Source: Streptomyces hilarionis
GTDB lineage: Bacteria; Actinomycetota; Actinomycetes; Streptomycetales; Streptomycetaceae
NCBI RefSeq assembly: GCF_024539675.1
Contig: NZ_JAHHIT010000001.1
Location: 1 to 64,000 of the forward strand
Length of the DNA stretch: 64,000 nucleotides
Reading direction: 5' to 3'
The notes beneath the pieces are model-generated. The model did no database searches, was not told the DNA's origin, and saw only the letters and a program-made list of their open reading frames with translations. Below, piece by piece: positions 12,801-23,537 of this stretch (its first letter is position 1; each line of letters opens with the position of its first letter). A program made the position numbers and the translations under genes.

Positions 12801-15800
12801 GCCGGTGCGCGGTGTCGACGGCCTGGTGTGGGCCACGCCGGTCCGGCTGCCCGCGGGAACCTCGCGCCGGCTGCTCGTCCGGCTCACCGGCACCTCCTTC
12901 GAGGCCGTCACGGCCGGTGAGGAGGGGGCCGCCCATGCCCGGGGCACCCTGCTGTTCGGCGAACCCGGACCCCGGCCCGCACCGATCGACCTGGCGGCCG
13001 TGCGCGCTCGCTGCGCCACCGTGAACAGCGGCGAGAGCTGCTACCAAGCGTTCTCCCGGCTGGGCTTCGACTACGGTCCGAGCTTCCGGGCCGTCGAGGA
13101 GATCGCCGTGGGGCAGCGGGAGGCACTCGCGCTGCTGCGGCTGCCCGAACCGCGGCTCGCCGACCGGGACGCGTACGTGTTCCACCCCTCGCTGCTCGAC
13201 GCGGCGCTCCAGGCCGCGGGCCAACTGGTCCCCGGCGCACGGGATTCCACGCCGTCGCCGGGCTACCTGCCGTACTCCCTGGGCTCGGTGCGGCTGTACG
13301 GCGAGCTGCCGCAGCAGCCGTACGCCTACGCCACCCCCAGCGCCCGCCCGCAGACGGCCGGGACGCTCTGCTTCGACGTCATGCTGCTCGACCCTTCCGG
13401 CGTCGTGGTCGCGGCGATCGAGTCCTTCACCCTGCGCGCGGTGGGCCCGGCCGCCGGGGCGGACGAGGTGGTGGCGTTCGAACCGGTCTGGCAGGCCGCC
13501 CCGGCGGCCGGACACCAGCCGGCCGGCGCCGTCCTGGTCCTGGACGCCGGCCGGGAGGGCCCGGCCGTGGCCGCCGCCCTCACCGCGGCGGGCCTGAGCG
13601 CCCGGGTCGTCGCCACGGGGGCCGGGTTCGACCCGGCGGCGGAGATCCGCGCCGCCGGCCCCGGGCGGGTGCACGTCGTCCACCTGGCCGACCCGGACGG
13701 CGCCCCCGACCGGGCGCTGGAGAGCGGCTTCCACGCGGCCGTGGCGTTCCTGCAAGCCTGGCAGCGGGAACGGCGCGGTGCGCTGCGCTACCTGTACGTG
13801 CACCGCGACCCGGCGCACTCGCCGGCCCACCCGGCCATGGCCGCGCTGGCCCGCTCAGTGCGCCAGGAACACCCGGCGGTCGACATCGGCGTGCTGGCGG
13901 TGGCGGACGGTTCGCTGTCCGAGGCGGTGGTGGCCGAACTCGCCGAGACCGGCGAGTCGGAGACCAGGGTGAGCACGGCGGGCCGCAGCCGCCGCACCTG
14001 GCGGCGTGTCGGCCTGCCGGCTGCCGGCGCGGGCAGCACCTTCCTGGGGGGCGGGGCGCACGTGATCACCGGGGGCACCGGCGCGCTGGGCCTGCTGGTG
14101 GCCGAGCACATCGCCGGCGTACGGCGCGCGGCGGGCGTCACCACGGGCGGGATCGTGCTGGCCGCCCGCACCGCCCCCACGCCGCAGGCGCTGGCCCGAA
14201 TCGAGGCCATCGGCGCCCGGGTGGTCCGGGCCGACGTGGCCGAGCCGGCCGACGTGCGGGCCCTGCTCGCCGACGCCCGGCGCGCGCATGGCACGGTCGG
14301 CGGCGTGCTGCACGCGGCCGGAGTGCTGCGCGACGGCCTGTTGCACGCCAAGCAGCGCGCCGACGCGGAGGCGGTGCTGGCCGCGAAGGTGCACGGCACG
14401 GTGCTGCTGGACGAGGAGACCCGCCACGACCCGCTCGACTACTTCGTGGCCTTCTCCTCCGCCGCCGCCGCGCTCGGCAACGCCGGCCAGAGCGACTACG
14501 CATTCGCCAACGCCTTCCTCGACCACTTCGCCGAGCAGCGCGAAGCGCTGCGCCGCGCCGGGCAGCGGCACGGCCGCACCCTGGCGGCGGCCTGGCCGGT
14601 GTGGGCTGACGGCGGCATGCGCGTCGACGCCGCCACGCAGGAGTACGCGGCCCGGTTGGCGGGCCTGCGCCCGCTGAGCAGCCGGGCGGCGCTGGAGGGG
14701 CTGGAGCGGGCCCTGGCGGACGACCGGCCGAGACTGCTGCTCGCCGCCGGGGACCCTGCCCGGATCCTGGCCGCCCTGGGCAGCGGCCCGCGCCCGGCGC
14801 CCGAGGCCCCGGCCGCCGTGGCCGCTGCGTCGGCTCCGGCGGTCGCGGCCGATGCGGTGGGCAAGCGGGCGCGGGCGGAGCGGCTGGTGCTGCGGATCAT
14901 GGCCGAGGAGCTGAAGCTCCCCGAGGCGGAGATCGTCGTCACCGACCCCTTCGACCACTACGGCGTGGACTCGCTGATCACCCTGAGCGTGACCCGGCGG
15001 CTGGAGGATGTCGTCGGACCGCTGTCGAAGACCCTGCTGTTCGAGTACGTGACGGTCCGTGAGCTGGCGGACCACCTGGCCGCCGAGCACCCGGAGGCGT
15101 TCACCGCACCCGAGGCCCGGGGAGCCGGGGACGAAGAGGCCCGGCTCCCCGGGCCGGACGGCGCCCCGTCCGCCCCGTCCGCCGCGCCGGCTCTCCCGAC
15201 CGGTGACGGCGACATCGCGATCATCGGCGTCGCGGGGCGCTACCCGCAGGCCGACGACGTCGAAGAGTTCTGGCGCAACCTGCGCGCCGGGCGGGACAGC
15301 GTGGAGGAGATCCCCGCCGACCGCTGGCGCCACGAGCGGTTCCACGACGAGCGGAAGTCACTGATCGGCAAGACCTACGGCAAGTGGGGCGGCTTCGTGC
15401 GCGGGGCCGACCGCTTCGACCCGCTGTTCTTCCGGATGTCGCAGATCGAGGCGGAGCACACCGACCCGCAGGAACGCGTGTTCCTGGAGACGGTCTGGCA
15501 TCTGCTGGAGGACGCGGGCTACACCCGCGAGGGGCTGCGCGGCTCCCGCACCGGCGTCTTCGTCGGCATGATGTACGGCCAGTACCAGCTGTACGGCGTC
15601 CAGGAGGCGCTGCGGGGCGAGGGTCTGCCCCCGCACTCGTCCTACGCTTCGGTGGCCAACCGGGTCTCGTACTTCTACGACTTCACCGGACCCAGCGTCG
15701 CCGTGGACACCATGTGCTCCTCCGCGCTGGTCACCATCCACCAGGCGTGCCAGGCCATCAGGGCCGGCGACTGCGAGGTCGCCGTCGCCGGCGGTGTCAA

Positions 15801-18800
15801 CATCACCAGCCACCCGGCCAAGTACCTCCAGCTGGCGTGGCGCGGCTTCCTCGCCGAGGACGGCCGGTGCCGCAGCTTCGGTGCCGGCGGCACCGGCTAT
15901 GTCCCGGCGGAGGGCTCGGGCGCGGTCCTGCTGAAGCGGCTGGACGCGGCCGTCGCGGACGGCGACCGGATCCTCGCGGTGGTCAAGTCCTCGGCCGTCA
16001 ACCACGGCGGTGCGGGCCGCGGGTTCACCGTGCCCAACCCCCGGGTGCAGGGCGACCTGGTGCGCGCGGCGCTCGACCGGGCCGGCCTGCGCCCGAGCGA
16101 CCTGGACTACGTCGAGGCGCACGGCACGGGCACCGAACTGGGCGACCCGGTGGAGATCACCGGGCTGCTGCGGGCTTTCGGGGACGACCTGCCCCAGCGA
16201 CTGCCGATCGGTTCGGTGAAGTCGAACATCGGACACGCCGAGTCGGCGGCCGGCATCGCGTCGGTCACCAAGGTGCTGCTCCAGATGCGGCACGGCGAAC
16301 TGGCCCCCTCGCTGCACGCGCAGGAGCTCAATCCCAACATCGACTTCGCGGGAACGCCGTTCGTGGTCCAGCGCGAGCCGGAGCCGTGGCCGCGCAGGGT
16401 CGACGCGGACGGCGCCGAGCGGCCCCGGACCGCGGGGGTCAGTGCGTTCGGCGCCGGGGGCACCAACGCGCACGTCATTCTCCAGGAGTACCTGGGAGCC
16501 GGGGCTCCGTCCGCCGCCGCAGCCGGTCCGCAGCTGGCCGTGCTCTCCGCCCGGGACGCGGACCGACTGACGGAACAGGCCCGGCGGCTGGCCGCTCGGC
16601 TGCGCGCCGAGCTCGCCGGGGCGGCTCCGCGAGAGGTCGCCTGGACCCTGCAGTCGGGACGCGAGGCGATGGCCCACCGGCTCGCGGTGGAGTTCAGTGA
16701 CCTGGGCCAACTGGCGGACCGTCTGGACGGGTTCGCCGCCGGCCGGGCGCCGGCCAGGAGCTGGACGGGCGTGGTCGATCCCCGCCGGCCGGCGGAGGGC
16801 GTCGCCCTGACGGCTGATCCGGCCGCGTTCGCCGAAGCCTGGACCACGGGCCGGCGGGTGGACTGGTCCGTGCTGCACGACGGGCAGAGGCCCGGCCGGG
16901 TGTCGCTGCCGGGCTACCCCTTCGGCGGCGGGCGGGTCTGGCTCGCGGCCGCGGACGCCGAACTGGCCGCGCTCGATGCGGCTCCTGCCGGGGTCGCTTC
17001 CCCTCCGGCCGTCTCCGCCGCACCCGTGTCCGTCACCCCCGGGGCCGAGGAGCGGCTGCTCACCCGGCAGTGGGTCCCCGCCGCGGCCGCTGAGCGTCTG
17101 GCCCTGCCCGGCCGCACGGCCGTCCTGGCCGTCCCCGGCACCGAGGCCCTGGCCGCCGCACTGACCGCCGCGCTGCCGGGCGCCGAGGTGCTCACCACTG
17201 CCGCGCTCGACGCCGACCTGGCGCTGGCCGGCACCCGCTGGGACCGCTTCGACGCCGTAGTGGACCTGGCGGGGTGCGCCGAGCAGGGAGTCCCGGTGGA
17301 CCGGACTGCCTTCTACACCTGGTGGCGCTGGCTTCAGCGGCTGGTCGACCAGGGGCCGCGGGACCTGCGCGCGCTGCTGGTCCGCCGGGAGACCCCGACC
17401 GGTTTCGGCGGCGGTGGGGAGCGGGCGGGTCTGTACCGGATGCTGCAGAGCGAGTACCGCCACGTGCGCTCGCGCCACGTCAGCATGGCCGCGTGCCCGG
17501 ACCGGCAGGCGGTCGCCTGGACGCTCGACGAACTCGCCGGTGCCGGGCCGGAGGCCGAGGTGGCCTACCGGGACGGCGTCCGGCACCGGGTGCGGCTGCG
17601 TGAGGTGCCGGACGGCGCGTCGCGCCCGCTGCGCTTCGCGGACGGACACCTGCTCTGGGTGACCGGCGGCACGCGCGGCCTCGGCCTGCTGACGGCCCGC
17701 CACTTCGTCGCCCGTCACGGGGTGCGCAAGCTGGTCCTCACCGGCCGGGAGGAGCTGCCACCACAGGCCGAGTGGGCCGCGCACGTCGCCGCGGACACCC
17801 GGCTGGGCCGCAAGCTGCGTCCGCTGGCCGAACTCGCCGCCCAGGGCGTGGAATTGGAGGTGCTCGCCGTCGACCTCGAGGACGAGGGGGCGCTGGCCAA
17901 GGCCCTGACCGAGGTCAGGCTGCGACTGGGCCCGGTGGGCGGGGTGGTGCACGCCGCCGGTTTCGTGGACTCCGAGAACCCGGCCTTCGTCCGCAAGCCG
18001 GTGGAGGGTACGGCGCGGGTGATCGGACCGAAGGTCTTCGGCCTCGACGCGTTGACGCGCGCCTTCCGGGACGAGCCGCTGGCCTTCTTCGTCCTGTACT
18101 CGTCGGTCACCGCCGCGGTGCCCCGGCTGGCGGTCGGGCAGAGCGACTACGCCCTGGCCAACGCCTACCTGGACGCGGTGGCCGAGGAGCGCCGGTACGG
18201 GCTGCCGCTGGTCAGCGTGCAGTGGCCGAGCTGGCGCGACACCGGCATGGGAGAGGTACGCAGCGAGGCCTACCGGGCCACTGGGCTCGTCGCACTGACG
18301 GACCGGCAGGGGCTCGCCCTGCTCGACCGCGCGCTCGTCGCCGACGAGCGGGTGCTGCTGGCCGCCGCGGTGCGGCCGGACACCGACTGGAGTCCCCGGC
18401 GGCTGACGGACGGCGGCCCCCCGCCTGCCGCTGAGCCGGCAACGGGATCCGCCGTGCCGGAGGCTGCCCGCCGAGCGCCGACGAGCGCCCCGGACCGGGC
18501 TGCGGCGCCGTCCGGCGACCGTCAGGGCGCGCGCGAGGCGGTGGCCTCGTGGCTGCTGGACCGGCTCGCGGAGGAGCTGCGGTTCGACCGGGGCGTGCTG
18601 GCCGACGACGTACCGGTTCAGGACTTCGGCATCGACTCGATCCTGGTGGCCCAGCTGCTGCAAACCCTCGGCAAGCGGCTGGACGTGTCGCTGGACCCGT
18701 CCTCGCTGCTGCAACACCCGACGGCCCTGGAGTTCGCGGACTACCTCGCCGCCGAGCATCCGGCGGAGCTCGCCGCCGCCTTCGGCACCCCGGCGCCCGA

Positions 18801-20259
18801 GACCCCGGCCGCCCGGGTGGCCACGGTCGACGTCACCGCTCGTGCCACCGCCCCGGACGCCGCTCCGGACACCGCTCCGGCCGCCGCTCCGGCCGCCGCA
18901 CCGTACGGGCGGGCGGGCGAGGACATCGCGGTGGTCGGCCTGTCGTGCCGCTTCCCGGACTCGGACTCCCCGGACGAGTACTGGCAGCTGCTGCGACAGG
19001 GCGGCAGGGCGCTGCGACCCGTCCCGGAGCGGCGCTTCGCCGACCTGGACGGCTTCCACGCCGGACTGCTGCCCGAGGAACTGCGCTTCGACCCGGATGC
19101 GTTCCTGCTCTCCGAGGCGGACGTCGCCGCCCTGGACCCGCAGGCTCTGCTGCTGCTCGAGGAGGTCAACCGCGCCGTGCACCACGCGGGCTACCGGCCC
19201 GCCGAGCTCAAGGGACGACGGATCGGCGTGTACGTCGGCGGCCGGAGCACCGGCATACCGGACGAGACGCTGGTCGAGCGGGCGCAGAACCCGGTGATGG
19301 CGACCGGCCAGAACTACCTGTCGGCCAACATCTCCCAGTTCTTCGACTTCCGCGGGCCGAGCGTCGTGGTGGACACCGCCTGCTCCTCCGCGCTGGTGGC
19401 GATGGAGACGGCCGTGTACGCCCTGCGGGCGGGTGCCGTCGAGGCGGCGGTGGTGGCGGGGGTGAACCTGCTGGCCGACGGCCGGGCGCACCGGATCTTC
19501 GCCCAGCGGGGAATCCTCAACCCCGGCGCCGAGTTCCACCTGTTCGACCGCCGGGCCGCCGGGCTCGTCCTCGGCGAAGGGGTCGGCGTGGTCGTGCTCA
19601 AGCCGCTGGCGCAGGCGCAGGCCGACGGGGATCAGGTGCTCGCGGTGCTTCGCGGCATCGCGGTCAACAACGACGGACGCACCGCCGGCCCGGCCACCCC
19701 GAATTTCCTGGCGCAGAAGGAGGTCATGGCCGAGGCGTTGGCCCGCAGCGGCCACACCCCCCAGGAGGTCGGCTGGGTGGAGGCCAACGGCTCCGGTTCC
19801 ACCGTCACCGACCTGCTCGAACTCAAGGCCCTCCAGGCGGTCTACGGCACCGACCCCGGGCACCCGGTGGCGCTCGGCTCGGTCAAGCCCAACATCGGCC
19901 ACCCGCTGGGCGCGGAGGGCATCGCCGGGTTCATCAAGGTCGTCCTGATGCTGAAGCACGGGGAGCAGGTGCCGTTCGCCTCCGGCCAGGAACCGCTCCA
20001 GCACTTCGATCTGGAGTCCTCGCCGCTGCACTTCCCGCGGGAGGTCGTGGCGTGGCCGCACCGCGCGCCGCTGGCGGCGCTCAACTGCTTCGCCGACGGC
20101 GGGACCAACGTTCACGTCCTGCTCGCCCCGGCTCCCGACGCCACCCGCCCCACCCGCGACCCCCTGCCCGAACCCACGCTGAACCGGAGGATCGTCATCC
20201 GAGGGAACCCTGCATCCGACTCCGCCACCGGCGGCCTGTTCTGGGACGGCTACCGATGA
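1..20259 (+). CDS. Hybrid cis-AT/trans-AT PKS-NRPS megasynthase (5' end outside window)
   Basis: The frame is open from base 1, which already encodes the end of a ketosynthase, so the gene begins upstream; the visible part is about 6750 residues. Domain order by nucleotide: KS end (1-125), AT (480-1420), DH (1560-2330), KR (2340-3490), ACP (3590-3830); KS (3905-5210), ACP-like insert (5395-5625), C-methyltransferase (6120-7200), ACP (7300-7530); C (7640-9000), A (9010-10480), PCP (10540-10780); KS (10865-12155), DH (12620-13240), KR (13480-14660), ACP (14870-15100); KS (15200-16495), KR (17050-18400), ACP (18540-18770); terminal KS (18910-20140). It extends a polyketide, inserts one glycine and continues the polyketide. 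Only the first module carries an AT; the others need a trans AT, supplied by the next gene, whose ATG overlaps this stop (ATGA). No thioesterase is present, so another protein must accept or release the chain. Confidence 0.97.
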   Translation, partial: SSGGVELLREQRVWPQVGRARRAGVSAFGISGTNAHVILEQAPAEPQSPVEAEPPVEPPVGAEAAVAGSPGLVPVPVPVLVSGASAVALRAQAERLRLWVESDPSMRVRDVGVSSVCSRAVLEHRGVVVAEDRDGLLEGLAALAAGREDSSVVAAADRRGDGRVVFVFPGQGAQWAGMAVGLLDCAPVFAERMAECERLLDALVDWSLREVLSDPAALERVDVVQPALWAVMVSLAALWRSYGIEPAAVVGHSQGEIAAACVAGALTLEDGALLSVLRSRALTALAGRGGMLSIVAPEARVREWIAPFGERISVAAVSGPSAVVVAGEPDALDELLAACEADGVRARRVPVDYASHTAQVEELREELLESLAGVRPRAAEVAFHSTVTAGRLDGPELDTAYWYRNLRQPVRFEETVRALAEDGCGVFLEVSPHPLLTMAMQDTLDAAAGDAVVADTLRRDEDAPRRFTLSAAALHTQGVAVDWTRAFDGMDARIVELPTYAFQSKPYWLRAPEPLVGAPLELADGDRTVLTGRLSRRTHPWLADHRVLGRMVVPGTALLEMALESGHAVDELVLQTPVVVPEQGGVEIQLVVDPAEGGGRALRLYARAAPQADWQLHATGTIVAADEPGTAIDSGAWPPPASEPVDLASWYPDLAGQGLEYGPGFRGLRALWRRDGELFAEIALPEAVRPALLDAALHALDLKTEPGLPFCWRGVRWLDVDAADELSSARARLTRLDDGSVAVRITDDTGRGVLSADSLTLRPFDAALLAGQGDGALHEVDWLPVRPGTPRAEDAGATLLPRQAVDGVPSARALAAASAVLADLQAWLADEDTGDRRLVVVTQRAVGSEAETADAEADPAEAAVWGLVRSAQTEHPGRIVLVDTDDPQGVPELLPSLPVGDAPQFLVRDGEVRVPRLRRSKDTGGPAFPTDGTVLVTGASGTLGSLVARHLVEAHGVRDLLLVSRRGAPELAAELTAAGARATSAACDVGDRAGLVDLLAKIPAERPLRAVVHAAGTLDDGVVGSLTPQRLRSVLAAKADGAWHLHELTRDLDLGAFVLFSSVAATLGTAGQGNYAAANAFLDGLARLRRGAGLPALSLGWGLWAERSALTDRLDGADLARLTHSGVLPLETGDALRLFDAALGAGRAHLLPLRTGGTPPQLFRETAPARRSRPEAPQAGPASAGLPAGLGAVPESEREQVVVELVLRESASVLGYGTSAEVDPGVEFLRLGFTSLAALELRNRLSSRTGLRLPATMVFEHRTPKALAAYLTGRLSAGARGTVQETADGAAPAAAAQEPADDRIAIVGVAGRYPLARTVGELWENLAAGRHCIREVPAERWDADAHYDPEGKRGAHSKWGGFLNDVDAFDALFFHISPLEAEAMDPQERLFLETAAATLEDAGYPPARLAAQGPVGVFVGVMNSDYEWLAGEANAIGVSTEAHSRHWSAANRVSYSFDFTGPSLAVDTACSASLTAVHLACQSIRDGECAAAIAGGVNLILHPEHLAGLARAGMLSHGDRLRAFGADADGFVDGEGVGAVLLKPLAKALADGDRVLAVIRATAVNSGGNSGGYTVPNPAAQSALVRTALERAGVAPDTIGYVEAHGTGTALGDPIEIAGLVDAFGGRIDPAQRAQRPTVAVGSVKPNIGHLESAAGIAGLTKVLLQIRHRTLVPSLNSARTNPEIDFTTTPFEVPQAVRPWTRLEHPEAPGGLPLRALVSSFGAGGANACVIMEEYPMGDEPEQTEDGAQQLLVLSARTEDRLRAYAGDLAAHLRQDAPAAAAAGTGAGAASADAALSDPLTDARSRCLRLAAELAGVAPDALDLTTDLIDCGFGLAERARYFALLSQELGTRLSTAALRAETIGAVAEAVAGLGRRADTEDEEREAPRRHLRLADIAHTLQSGRSAHEFRLALPVSSVAEAARLLAAYATGEAVDRIATGTVTRTPAPLPAAEARTLETALAGRDLTAVAGRWVTGAEVDWSRITPSTARRIELPGYPFARKRHWIPALPDRSEPLRAATVTGAVEATGPQTPSGPGSDVAAVLAGFAELDEASRSGVFGAYRRMGVFLSAGERYRSEELRTRLRIRDKFRRLHEALLELLVQAGFLVREGDELVTTEAADRTDAAGGTDRWEAELDRLADTCPDIAPTITLNREFLRVYPQLLRGELVGTEVMFPGASMQLVESLYKGNALTDFFNLLLADEVREALVARLPELADGETLHVVELGAGTGATSERVLPVLAGRPGRVGYTFTDVSPRFLEHGRERFAARYPFVRFDLLNLERGLPEQGFADGTADIVVGTNVVHATRNLRATLRKARALLRPGGLLLLNELTEIRPYLTVTGGVMEGWWAFQDAELRIPGSPLVAPEAWRQLLAEEGFAPTRILGGTTELGQHVLVARSDGPTNDRRTAVPAATATAAVAAVAPARPEAAGAATERLRELLELVLKLDERIDPDRRLADYGFDSLSGMKIVTAVEEAFGVSVPLEEFFEKPTLRDLAAHLVEGWLPTAQTPDAEPTPAEPTPLPATPAAPPVSASVDRVLRPRTDTTLSTHPASPGQHALWVIEQIAPGNYAYNLPLAFWLAPGVDVPALRLVLQDVLDRHEELRATMLTDGSEPYIRIAAEPELPFQQVFLTAVADDALRERIHAEARRPFDLARGPLLRACAYTLGDGRQALLLTVHHLVLDGLSIPLLLQEVERGLRAVAEGRPLPTGRPARTFGDFTAWQRDQLAGPEGERLRAYWVDRLRGRRTTVALPLDRPRPALPAFRGESVSGRIPAEVAERARSLAAAERTSLSSVMLAAFFALLHRYSGQDEIAVGSPTAGRPPSGYDDVLGYFMNMVVLAERVDAQEAFRTLAHRLHRTVLGALEHGGYPLLTLAEELRRSDPAASAAPFNVAYYFHNWARDLTGAGTIRDRVEGVHQEGEFDLTLDLVDVPDGCRYTLKYNPELFDAGTVERLGRHFAALLACAVGDPGTPVGELELRTEQERAEEERAATASRVDYPADTLVWELVRGQAEARPDAVAVRCAGTELTYRQLWSRVTDLAARLTAAGVGRGRTVGVLLPRDVELPVALLAVQAAGGIYVPFDPAYPQQRLAHMAQDAGLHLILTRSGIPSGYAAVPRLLLDDDAAAPAAPSPGPAGPSDVAYVIYTSGSTGLPKGVRIPHRALVNLLWSMAREPGFGPQDTLLAVTTVCFDISGLELYLPLISGGTVEIAPSDTARDGLRLRELLESGRVTAMQATPATWRMLLAAGWRGNADLTVLCGGEALPEDLAQALLAGNRAVWNLYGPTETTIWSAASRLAPGEPVTLGTPIANTTMHILDGARRPLPTGVAGELYIGGHGVADGYLNRPELTAERFLPDPFAGAAARLYRTGDLARRLADGRFEYLGRIDEQLKVRGFRIEPEEIEAALRRLDGVREAVVVARGRDGGDRSLLACYVSADGAAEPAREQLAHWLPAHMVPDVLVRVTGFPHTLNGKVDRSTLAALPLAELRARFGAAGGHGCEAPARPTDRTEALAAELAGLIGRLAGIAPDELGPHVPFGEAGMNSVSFTALSVDLRSTYGIEVYPTVFYSRSTLSALTAYLWDNHAAELSAHFGADLREATAAPLLSAVEAPAGPPRGEDVAIIGMAGRLPGSADLAEFWAHLLAGHDLVGEAPADRRGLRDRQGPGPLQGGFLTDVDRFDAAFFGISPREAELMDPQQRLLLEVVWSAVEDAGYRPSDLAGKRVGVFIGVANSDYLEAQRAEGCPPQGHTATGAALTMIPNRVSYLLDLRGPSVAVDTACSGSLTAVHQACAALRDGSCDLAVAGGVNLILTPSVYEVLGESRMLSPEGRCRTFDSRADGYVRGEGVGVVLLKPGGRARQDGDAVHAVIKASAAGHGGRTSSLTAPSPDAQADLLVDAYRAAGVPTETVGYIEAHGTGTALGDPIETAGLSTAFRRLRAERGAQPGPACAIGSVKSNIGHLEAAAGIAGLFKAVLAVRHGVIPAGLHIEEPNPYLELEGGPFELADTARPWPRLRDAGGGELPRRAGVSSFGFGGANAHVVLEESHVSDAGDEDSGEQLFVLSARTPEALRGAAERLADHLADHPVPAGDLAYTLQLGREPMAYRLAVVADGAAALRAELTAHLDGRPSRVRTGRAERTAPGTAAATGGPDRLADAWVAGAEVDWTALHRGARRRRVHLPAYRFGGTRHWFPTGTAPRQAPAPLHPTLLDADLSTGAERVYAKTLTGEEFFLRDHVVGGEMLLAGVAYLEMARLAGDLAEGGPVRGVDGLVWATPVRLPAGTSRRLLVRLTGTSFEAVTAGEEGAAHARGTLLFGEPGPRPAPIDLAAVRARCATVNSGESCYQAFSRLGFDYGPSFRAVEEIAVGQREALALLRLPEPRLADRDAYVFHPSLLDAALQAAGQLVPGARDSTPSPGYLPYSLGSVRLYGELPQQPYAYATPSARPQTAGTLCFDVMLLDPSGVVVAAIESFTLRAVGPAAGADEVVAFEPVWQAAPAAGHQPAGAVLVLDAGREGPAVAAALTAAGLSARVVATGAGFDPAAEIRAAGPGRVHVVHLADPDGAPDRALESGFHAAVAFLQAWQRERRGALRYLYVHRDPAHSPAHPAMAALARSVRQEHPAVDIGVLAVADGSLSEAVVAELAETGESETRVSTAGRSRRTWRRVGLPAAGAGSTFLGGGAHVITGGTGALGLLVAEHIAGVRRAAGVTTGGIVLAARTAPTPQALARIEAIGARVVRADVAEPADVRALLADARRAHGTVGGVLHAAGVLRDGLLHAKQRADAEAVLAAKVHGTVLLDEETRHDPLDYFVAFSSAAAALGNAGQSDYAFANAFLDHFAEQREALRRAGQRHGRTLAAAWPVWADGGMRVDAATQEYAARLAGLRPLSSRAALEGLERALADDRPRLLLAAGDPARILAALGSGPRPAPEAPAAVAAASAPAVAADAVGKRARAERLVLRIMAEELKLPEAEIVVTDPFDHYGVDSLITLSVTRRLEDVVGPLSKTLLFEYVTVRELADHLAAEHPEAFTAPEARGAGDEEARLPGPDGAPSAPSAAPALPTGDGDIAIIGVAGRYPQADDVEEFWRNLRAGRDSVEEIPADRWRHERFHDERKSLIGKTYGKWGGFVRGADRFDPLFFRMSQIEAEHTDPQERVFLETVWHLLEDAGYTREGLRGSRTGVFVGMMYGQYQLYGVQEALRGEGLPPHSSYASVANRVSYFYDFTGPSVAVDTMCSSALVTIHQACQAIRAGDCEVAVAGGVNITSHPAKYLQLAWRGFLAEDGRCRSFGAGGTGYVPAEGSGAVLLKRLDAAVADGDRILAVVKSSAVNHGGAGRGFTVPNPRVQGDLVRAALDRAGLRPSDLDYVEAHGTGTELGDPVEITGLLRAFGDDLPQRLPIGSVKSNIGHAESAAGIASVTKVLLQMRHGELAPSLHAQELNPNIDFAGTPFVVQREPEPWPRRVDADGAERPRTAGVSAFGAGGTNAHVILQEYLGAGAPSAAAAGPQLAVLSARDADRLTEQARRLAARLRAELAGAAPREVAWTLQSGREAMAHRLAVEFSDLGQLADRLDGFAAGRAPARSWTGVVDPRRPAEGVALTADPAAFAEAWTTGRRVDWSVLHDGQRPGRVSLPGYPFGGGRVWLAAADAELAALDAAPAGVASPPAVSAAPVSVTPGAEERLLTRQWVPAAAAERLALPGRTAVLAVPGTEALAAALTAALPGAEVLTTAALDADLALAGTRWDRFDAVVDLAGCAEQGVPVDRTAFYTWWRWLQRLVDQGPRDLRALLVRRETPTGFGGGGERAGLYRMLQSEYRHVRSRHVSMAACPDRQAVAWTLDELAGAGPEAEVAYRDGVRHRVRLREVPDGASRPLRFADGHLLWVTGGTRGLGLLTARHFVARHGVRKLVLTGREELPPQAEWAAHVAADTRLGRKLRPLAELAAQGVELEVLAVDLEDEGALAKALTEVRLRLGPVGGVVHAAGFVDSENPAFVRKPVEGTARVIGPKVFGLDALTRAFRDEPLAFFVLYSSVTAAVPRLAVGQSDYALANAYLDAVAEERRYGLPLVSVQWPSWRDTGMGEVRSEAYRATGLVALTDRQGLALLDRALVADERVLLAAAVRPDTDWSPRRLTDGGPPPAAEPATGSAVPEAARRAPTSAPDRAAAPSGDRQGAREAVASWLLDRLAEELRFDRGVLADDVPVQDFGIDSILVAQLLQTLGKRLDVSLDPSSLLQHPTALEFADYLAAEHPAELAAAFGTPAPETPAARVATVDVTARATAPDAAPDTAPAAAPAAAPYGRAGEDIAVVGLSCRFPDSDSPDEYWQLLRQGGRALRPVPERRFADLDGFHAGLLPEELRFDPDAFLLSEADVAALDPQALLLLEEVNRAVHHAGYRPAELKGRRIGVYVGGRSTGIPDETLVERAQNPVMATGQNYLSANISQFFDFRGPSVVVDTACSSALVAMETAVYALRAGAVEAAVVAGVNLLADGRAHRIFAQRGILNPGAEFHLFDRRAAGLVLGEGVGVVVLKPLAQAQADGDQVLAVLRGIAVNNDGRTAGPATPNFLAQKEVMAEALARSGHTPQEVGWVEANGSGSTVTDLLELKALQAVYGTDPGHPVALGSVKPNIGHPLGAEGIAGFIKVVLMLKHGEQVPFASGQEPLQHFDLESSPLHFPREVVAWPHRAPLAALNCFADGGTNVHVLLAPAPDATRPTRDPLPEPTLNRRIVIRGNPASDSATGGLFWDGYR
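3900..7530 (+). other. Module 2: AT-less KS-[ACP-like]-cMT-ACP
   Basis: The KS has Cys at 4408 (DTACSAS), the HGTGT His at 4813 and the GHLESAAG His, so it should condense. It contains SKWGGFL and [10 protein letters not shown] stretches seen in trans-AT ketosynthases. No AT follows. The KS post-linker is split by an ACP-like segment (listed separately). A C-methyltransferase follows, with the SAM-binding ELGAGTGAT motif (6676-6702) and a GTNVVHAT stretch. The ACP has a canonical GFDSL near 7390. There is no KR, so the predicted product is an alpha-methylated, and possibly dimethylated, beta-ketoacyl unit. The malonyl unit would come from the downstream AT protein. Confidence 0.9.
5395..5625 (+). 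other. Degenerate ACP-like insertion in the module-2 KS post-linker
   Basis: Between the end of the KS ([18 protein letters not shown]) and the usual post-KS motif ([10 protein letters not shown], about 5686) there is an extra segment of about 75 residues with carrier-protein spacing. It reads [17 protein letters not shown], then [14 protein letters not shown], then a helix ending in AVAEAVAGL. At the position of the carrier motif GFDSL it has GFGLA (5497-5511), so the phosphopantetheine serine is missing and it cannot carry a substrate. It is flanked by Ala/Gly-rich linker. A structural role, or a relic of an ACP, is inference. Confidence 0.6.
7640..10790 (+). other. Module 3: NRPS C-A-PCP, predicted glycine-specific
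   Basis: The condensation domain has an intact HHLVLDG motif at 8041-8061. The adenylation domain carries the standard cores YTSGSTG, YGPTETT, YRTGDLA and NGKVDR. Aligning by eye to the GrsA Phe A-domain (FDISGLEL for 235/236/239, MQATPATW for 278, TVLCGGEA for 299/301, [11 protein letters not shown] for 322/330/331) gives the specificity code DILQLGLIW-K, which is the established glycine code. The carrier protein has GMNSVSF with Ser at 10645. The module joins the chain from module 2 to glycine as an amide. Confidence 0.92.
10860..15100 (+). other. Module 4: AT-less KS-DH-KR-ACP
   Basis: The KS has Cys at 11353 and intact HGTGT and GHLEAAAG histidines. The DH has His at 12718 in [10 protein letters not shown], where the usual Pro is Ala, and the second-half [11 protein letters not shown] motif with the catalytic Asp, a form common in trans-AT DHs. 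The KR keeps the nucleotide-binding motif (TGGTGALG, about 14071), the Ser, and Tyr at 14497; LRD at the stereo motif keeps the last Asp of LDD, so it is B-type-like. The ACP has GVDSL with Ser at 14971. The expected result is an amide NH-CH2-CH=CH segment built on the glycine (inference). Confidence 0.9.
15200..18770 (+). other. Module 5: AT-less KS-KR-ACP
   Basis: The KS has Cys at 15715 (DTMCSSA) and intact His motifs. The region from about 17050 to 18400 is a KR with its structural subdomain: TGGTRGLG at about 17663, then the [13 protein letters not shown] stretch found in many trans-AT KRs, then a Ser-Ser pair and [13 protein letters not shown]. The ACP has GIDSI with Ser at 18637. The expected product is a beta-hydroxyacyl-ACP. 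The non-condensing-type KS immediately after it fits the first half of a dehydrating bimodule (see findings). Confidence 0.88.
18910..20259 (+). other. Terminal ketosynthase with His-to-Asn change (KS0-like), no downstream domains
   Basis: This is a full-length KS with the nucleophile Cys at 19381 (DTACSSA) and the second His in GHPLGAEG. The conserved EAHGTGT is EANGSGS, with Asn at 19786, so the decarboxylating His is lost. The protein ends about 40 residues after the KS with no ACP, DH or TE. Such KS0 domains usually pass the chain on without extension. Ending a polypeptide here implies that a partner protein supplies the rest of the module. Confidence 0.88.
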
Positions 20260-23200
20260 GCGGCACCCGGCCCACCGTCTTCCTGTTCTCCGGTCAGGGC
20301 TCCCAGTACTACGGGATGGGCCGGGAGCTCTACGACGCCAACGAGGTGTTCCGCACCGAGCTGCGCCGCTACGACGCGGTGGTCACCGAGGCATCCGGGC
20401 TGTCGGTGCTGGCACGGATCTTCGACGAGGGGAAGCCGAGGAACCACCCACTCGTCGACACCGCGGTCTCCCACCCGGGCATCGTCATGATCGAGCTCGC
20501 GCTGGCCGCCGCCCTGCGCGCCGAGGGCATCGAGCCGGACCACGTCCTCGGCTACAGCCTGGGAGAGTACGCCGCGGCCGTCGTCGCCGGCGCGCTGGAC
20601 CCGGTCGACTGCCTGCGGCTGCTGGTGCGCCAGGCCGGTGCACTGCGCGCGAGCGAGCCCGGCGGGATGATCGCCGTGCTCGCCGGGGCCGAGGTGGTGC
20701 AGCGGGTGCCCGAGCTGCGGGCCTGCGAGATCGCCGCGCGCAACTCTCCGGAGTGCTTCGTGGTCACCGCCCCGCAGGCCGAACTGGACCGCGCGGAGGC
20801 CGCGTTGCGCGAAGCCGGGGTCCTGCACCTGCCGCTGCCGGTCGAGTACGCCTTCCACTCCCGGTTGATGGACCCGGCGTTGCAGGCGTGCCGTGCCGAC
20901 TTCGAGGGCGTGTCGTTCGCGGCGCCCCGGATTCCGTGGGTGTCCTGCATGACCGGCGAGCCGGTGGAACGGGCCGACGCGAACCACTTCGCGCAGGTGG
21001 CCCGGCGCCCGATCGAGTTCGAGCGGGCGATGGCCTGGCTGCGCGAACGCGACGACTTCCTCTACCTCGACCTCGGCCCCTCGGGCACCCTGCACAACTT
21101 CGCCCGGACACTGCTGCCCGAGGCAGGGCCGGCACAGTCGCTGCCGCTTCTCAGCCCGTTCGAGCAGGACACCGTCCTGTTCGAGAAGGCCCGCGAACGC
21201 GCCGCCCGTACGACACCGCGCCGGACGGAGGCCGCGGCACCGCGACCGGGAGGCGGCGGGCACGGCACCGGTCGTCCGAAGGTCTACGGCTTCCCCGGGC
21301 AGGGCTCGCAGCGTCGCGGCATGGGCCGGGAACTGTTCGCTCGGTTCCCGGAACAGACGGCGGTCGCGGACGAGGTGCTCGGCTACTCGATCGAGGAGCT
21401 GTGCCTGCACGATCCGGAACGCCGCCTGGGCCGAACCGAGTTCACGCAGCCCGCGCTCTACGTGGTGAGCGCCCTGGCCTACCTGGACCGCGTGGCGCAG
21501 GACCCGGTGGCCCCGGACCACCTCGTCGGACACAGCCTGGGCGAGTACGCCGCGCTGTTCGCGGCCGGGGTCTTCGACTTCGAGACCGGGCTGCGGCTGG
21601 TGCACCGGCGCGGTGAGCTGATGGCCGCGGCCTCCGGCGGCTCGATGGCGGCGGTGGTCGGCGTCAGCGAGCAGGACGTGGCCCGCACCCTGGCCGACCC
21701 CGCGTTCGAGCCGCTGGACCTCGCCAACCACAACGCGCCGGACCAGTTCGTCGTCTCCGGCCCGGGGCCAGAGCTCGACGCCGCCTGCGCGGCGTTCGAG
21801 GCGATCGGCGCCCGCACGGTACGCCTGACCGTCAGCGCGCCGCTGCACTCTCGCTACATGCGCCCGGTGGGCGAGGAGTTCGGGCGCTTCCTGGACGGCT
21901 TCGCGCTGCGCCCCCCGGCCCTCCCGGTGCTGGCCGCCGTGGACGCCCTGCCGTACACGGCGGCGACCCTCAAGGAGCGGCTGACGGCGCAGATCGCCTC
22001 CCCGGTGCGCTGGACCGACACCGTGCGCGCCCTGATGCGCGAGGGCGACTTCGAGTTCGTGGAGCTGGGCCCCGGCCAGGTGCTCACCAAGCTCGTCGCC
22101 CGCATCAGGGCGGCCACCGCCCCGCCACCGCAGGTCGCAGCGCTCCCGCAGCCCACACCCGCGACCGAGGCCGCTGCGGCCGTCTCCCCGACCGCAGCCG
22201 TCTCCTGGGGAGGTGCCGACTCCGCCGTCACCGCCGGGAGCCTGGGCGCCCGGACCTTCCGCGAGCGCTACGGTCTGCGGCGCGCCTACGTGCTGGGGTC
22301 GATGTACGCAGGCGTCTCGGGCCCCGAGCTGGTCCGCGCCGCGGCCAAGGCCGGCCTGCTCGCCTTCCTGGGGACCGGTGGGCTCACCCTTGCCGAGGTG
22401 GAGCGGCGGCTGCACGAACTCGGCCTGGGCGGCGCCCACGGAGTCAACGTCCTGCACCACCCCGACGCGCCGGAGCGGGAGGCCGCTCTGATCGACCTGC
22501 TGCTGCGTCACGGGGTGACGCTGGCTGAGGTGTCGGGCTTCCCGCGGGTGACCGAGCAGCTCGTGCGCTTCCGGCTCAAAGGCGGGCGGATCCTGGCGAA
22601 GGTGCAGCGGACCGACGTTGCCGCGGCGTTCCTCGCCCCGCCGCCCGCGCCCCTGGTGGCACGGCTGCTCGCGGCGGGCGCGGTCACCGAGGCCGAGGCC
22701 GAGGCGGCGGCCTCCCGCCCGATGGCCGACGACCTGTGCGTGGCGGCGGACGGCGGTTGGCTGTGCACGGGCGCGGACCCGCTGACGCTGCTTCCGGCGG
22801 TGCTGCGGCTGCGGGACGCCGGCGCGTCGTCGGGGCCCCGGGTGCACGTGGGCTGCGCCGGCGGCATCGGCACACCGGAGGCGGTGGCCGCGGCGTTCCT
22901 GCTGGGCGCGGACTTCGTGCTGACCGGGTCGGTGAACCAGTGCTCGGTCGAGGCGGCCACCAGCGACCGCGTCAAGGACCTCCTGCAACGGGCGAACGAA
23001 TACGACGTGGACACCGCGCCGTCGCCGTACCAGTTTGAACTCGGTCTGCGGTCCCGCTACTTGAAGCGCGGCCTGTTCTTCCCGGCGCGGGCGTCCGCGC
23101 TGCACGAGCTGTGGCGCCGCAACACCACGCCGGCCGACCTGGACGAGGCGACCAGGACCCGGATCCTGGAGCGCTACCTGGGCGGCGAGTACCAGCCCCC

Positions 23201-23510
23201 GACTGGTCCGCGGACGACTCCGGCTCCGGACACCGGGGCACGGTCGGAGGCGGCGCAGCCGCTGCGCCGCTACTTCGACCGCGGCTTGCGTCTGGCGCTG
23301 GCGGGCGACCCGGACCACACCGTGGACTACCTGGTCCACTGCGGTCCGGCGATGGGCGCTTTCAACCAGGCGGTCGCCGGCACCGAGCTGGAACCCTGGC
23401 GGGCGCGCACCGTCGAGGCCGTCGGCGAGGTCCTGATGGCGGGTGCGGCAGCCCACGTCACCGCCCGCAGCCAGGCGCTCCAGGGCTTCCGAAGGAACCA
23501 CGACGACTGA
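20256..23510 (+). CDS. Trans-acting acyltransferase-acyltransferase-enoylreductase (AT-AT-ER)
   Basis: This 1084-residue protein starts at the ATG that overlaps the synthase stop, which indicates translational coupling. Domain 1 (about 20268-21180) is an AT-fold protein with [16 protein letters not shown] and a YAFH motif. Domain 2 (about 21280-22110) is a second AT with [16 protein letters not shown] and LHSRYM. Domain 3 (about 22230-23240) is a PfaD/FMN-type enoylreductase, with [16 protein letters not shown] and FVLTGSVNQ stretches. In trans-AT systems one such AT loads malonyl units onto ACPs and the other often acts as a proofreading acyl hydrolase. The GHSLGE domain is the more likely loader and the GYSLGE domain the hydrolase, but that assignment is tentative. 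The ER has no fixed module and can reduce double bonds made by the DH modules. Confidence 0.93.
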   Translation: MSGTRPTVFLFSGQGSQYYGMGRELYDANEVFRTELRRYDAVVTEASGLSVLARIFDEGKPRNHPLVDTAVSHPGIVMIELALAAALRAEGIEPDHVLGYSLGEYAAAVVAGALDPVDCLRLLVRQAGALRASEPGGMIAVLAGAEVVQRVPELRACEIAARNSPECFVVTAPQAELDRAEAALREAGVLHLPLPVEYAFHSRLMDPALQACRADFEGVSFAAPRIPWVSCMTGEPVERADANHFAQVARRPIEFERAMAWLRERDDFLYLDLGPSGTLHNFARTLLPEAGPAQSLPLLSPFEQDTVLFEKARERAARTTPRRTEAAAPRPGGGGHGTGRPKVYGFPGQGSQRRGMGRELFARFPEQTAVADEVLGYSIEELCLHDPERRLGRTEFTQPALYVVSALAYLDRVAQDPVAPDHLVGHSLGEYAALFAAGVFDFETGLRLVHRRGELMAAASGGSMAAVVGVSEQDVARTLADPAFEPLDLANHNAPDQFVVSGPGPELDAACAAFEAIGARTVRLTVSAPLHSRYMRPVGEEFGRFLDGFALRPPALPVLAAVDALPYTAATLKERLTAQIASPVRWTDTVRALMREGDFEFVELGPGQVLTKLVARIRAATAPPPQVAALPQPTPATEAAAAVSPTAAVSWGGADSAVTAGSLGARTFRERYGLRRAYVLGSMYAGVSGPELVRAAAKAGLLAFLGTGGLTLAEVERRLHELGLGGAHGVNVLHHPDAPEREAALIDLLLRHGVTLAEVSGFPRVTEQLVRFRLKGGRILAKVQRTDVAAAFLAPPPAPLVARLLAAGAVTEAEAEAAASRPMADDLCVAADGGWLCTGADPLTLLPAVLRLRDAGASSGPRVHVGCAGGIGTPEAVAAAFLLGADFVLTGSVNQCSVEAATSDRVKDLLQRANEYDVDTAPSPYQFELGLRSRYLKRGLFFPARASALHELWRRNTTPADLDEATRTRILERYLGGEYQPPTGPRTTPAPDTGARSEAAQPLRRYFDRGLRLALAGDPDHTVDYLVHCGPAMGAFNQAVAGTELEPWRARTVEAVGEVLMAGAAAHVTARSQALQGFRRNHDD

Positions 23511-23537
23511 CCCACGCACGAAGGAGGACACCGGACC

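Noticed and set aside
3900..20140. Long near-identical repeats among the KS domains that might indicate an assembly collapse
   Set aside because: The KS, KR and ACP copies differ clearly in sequence and motifs and lie in distinct module contexts; they are homologous domains, not duplicated sequence.
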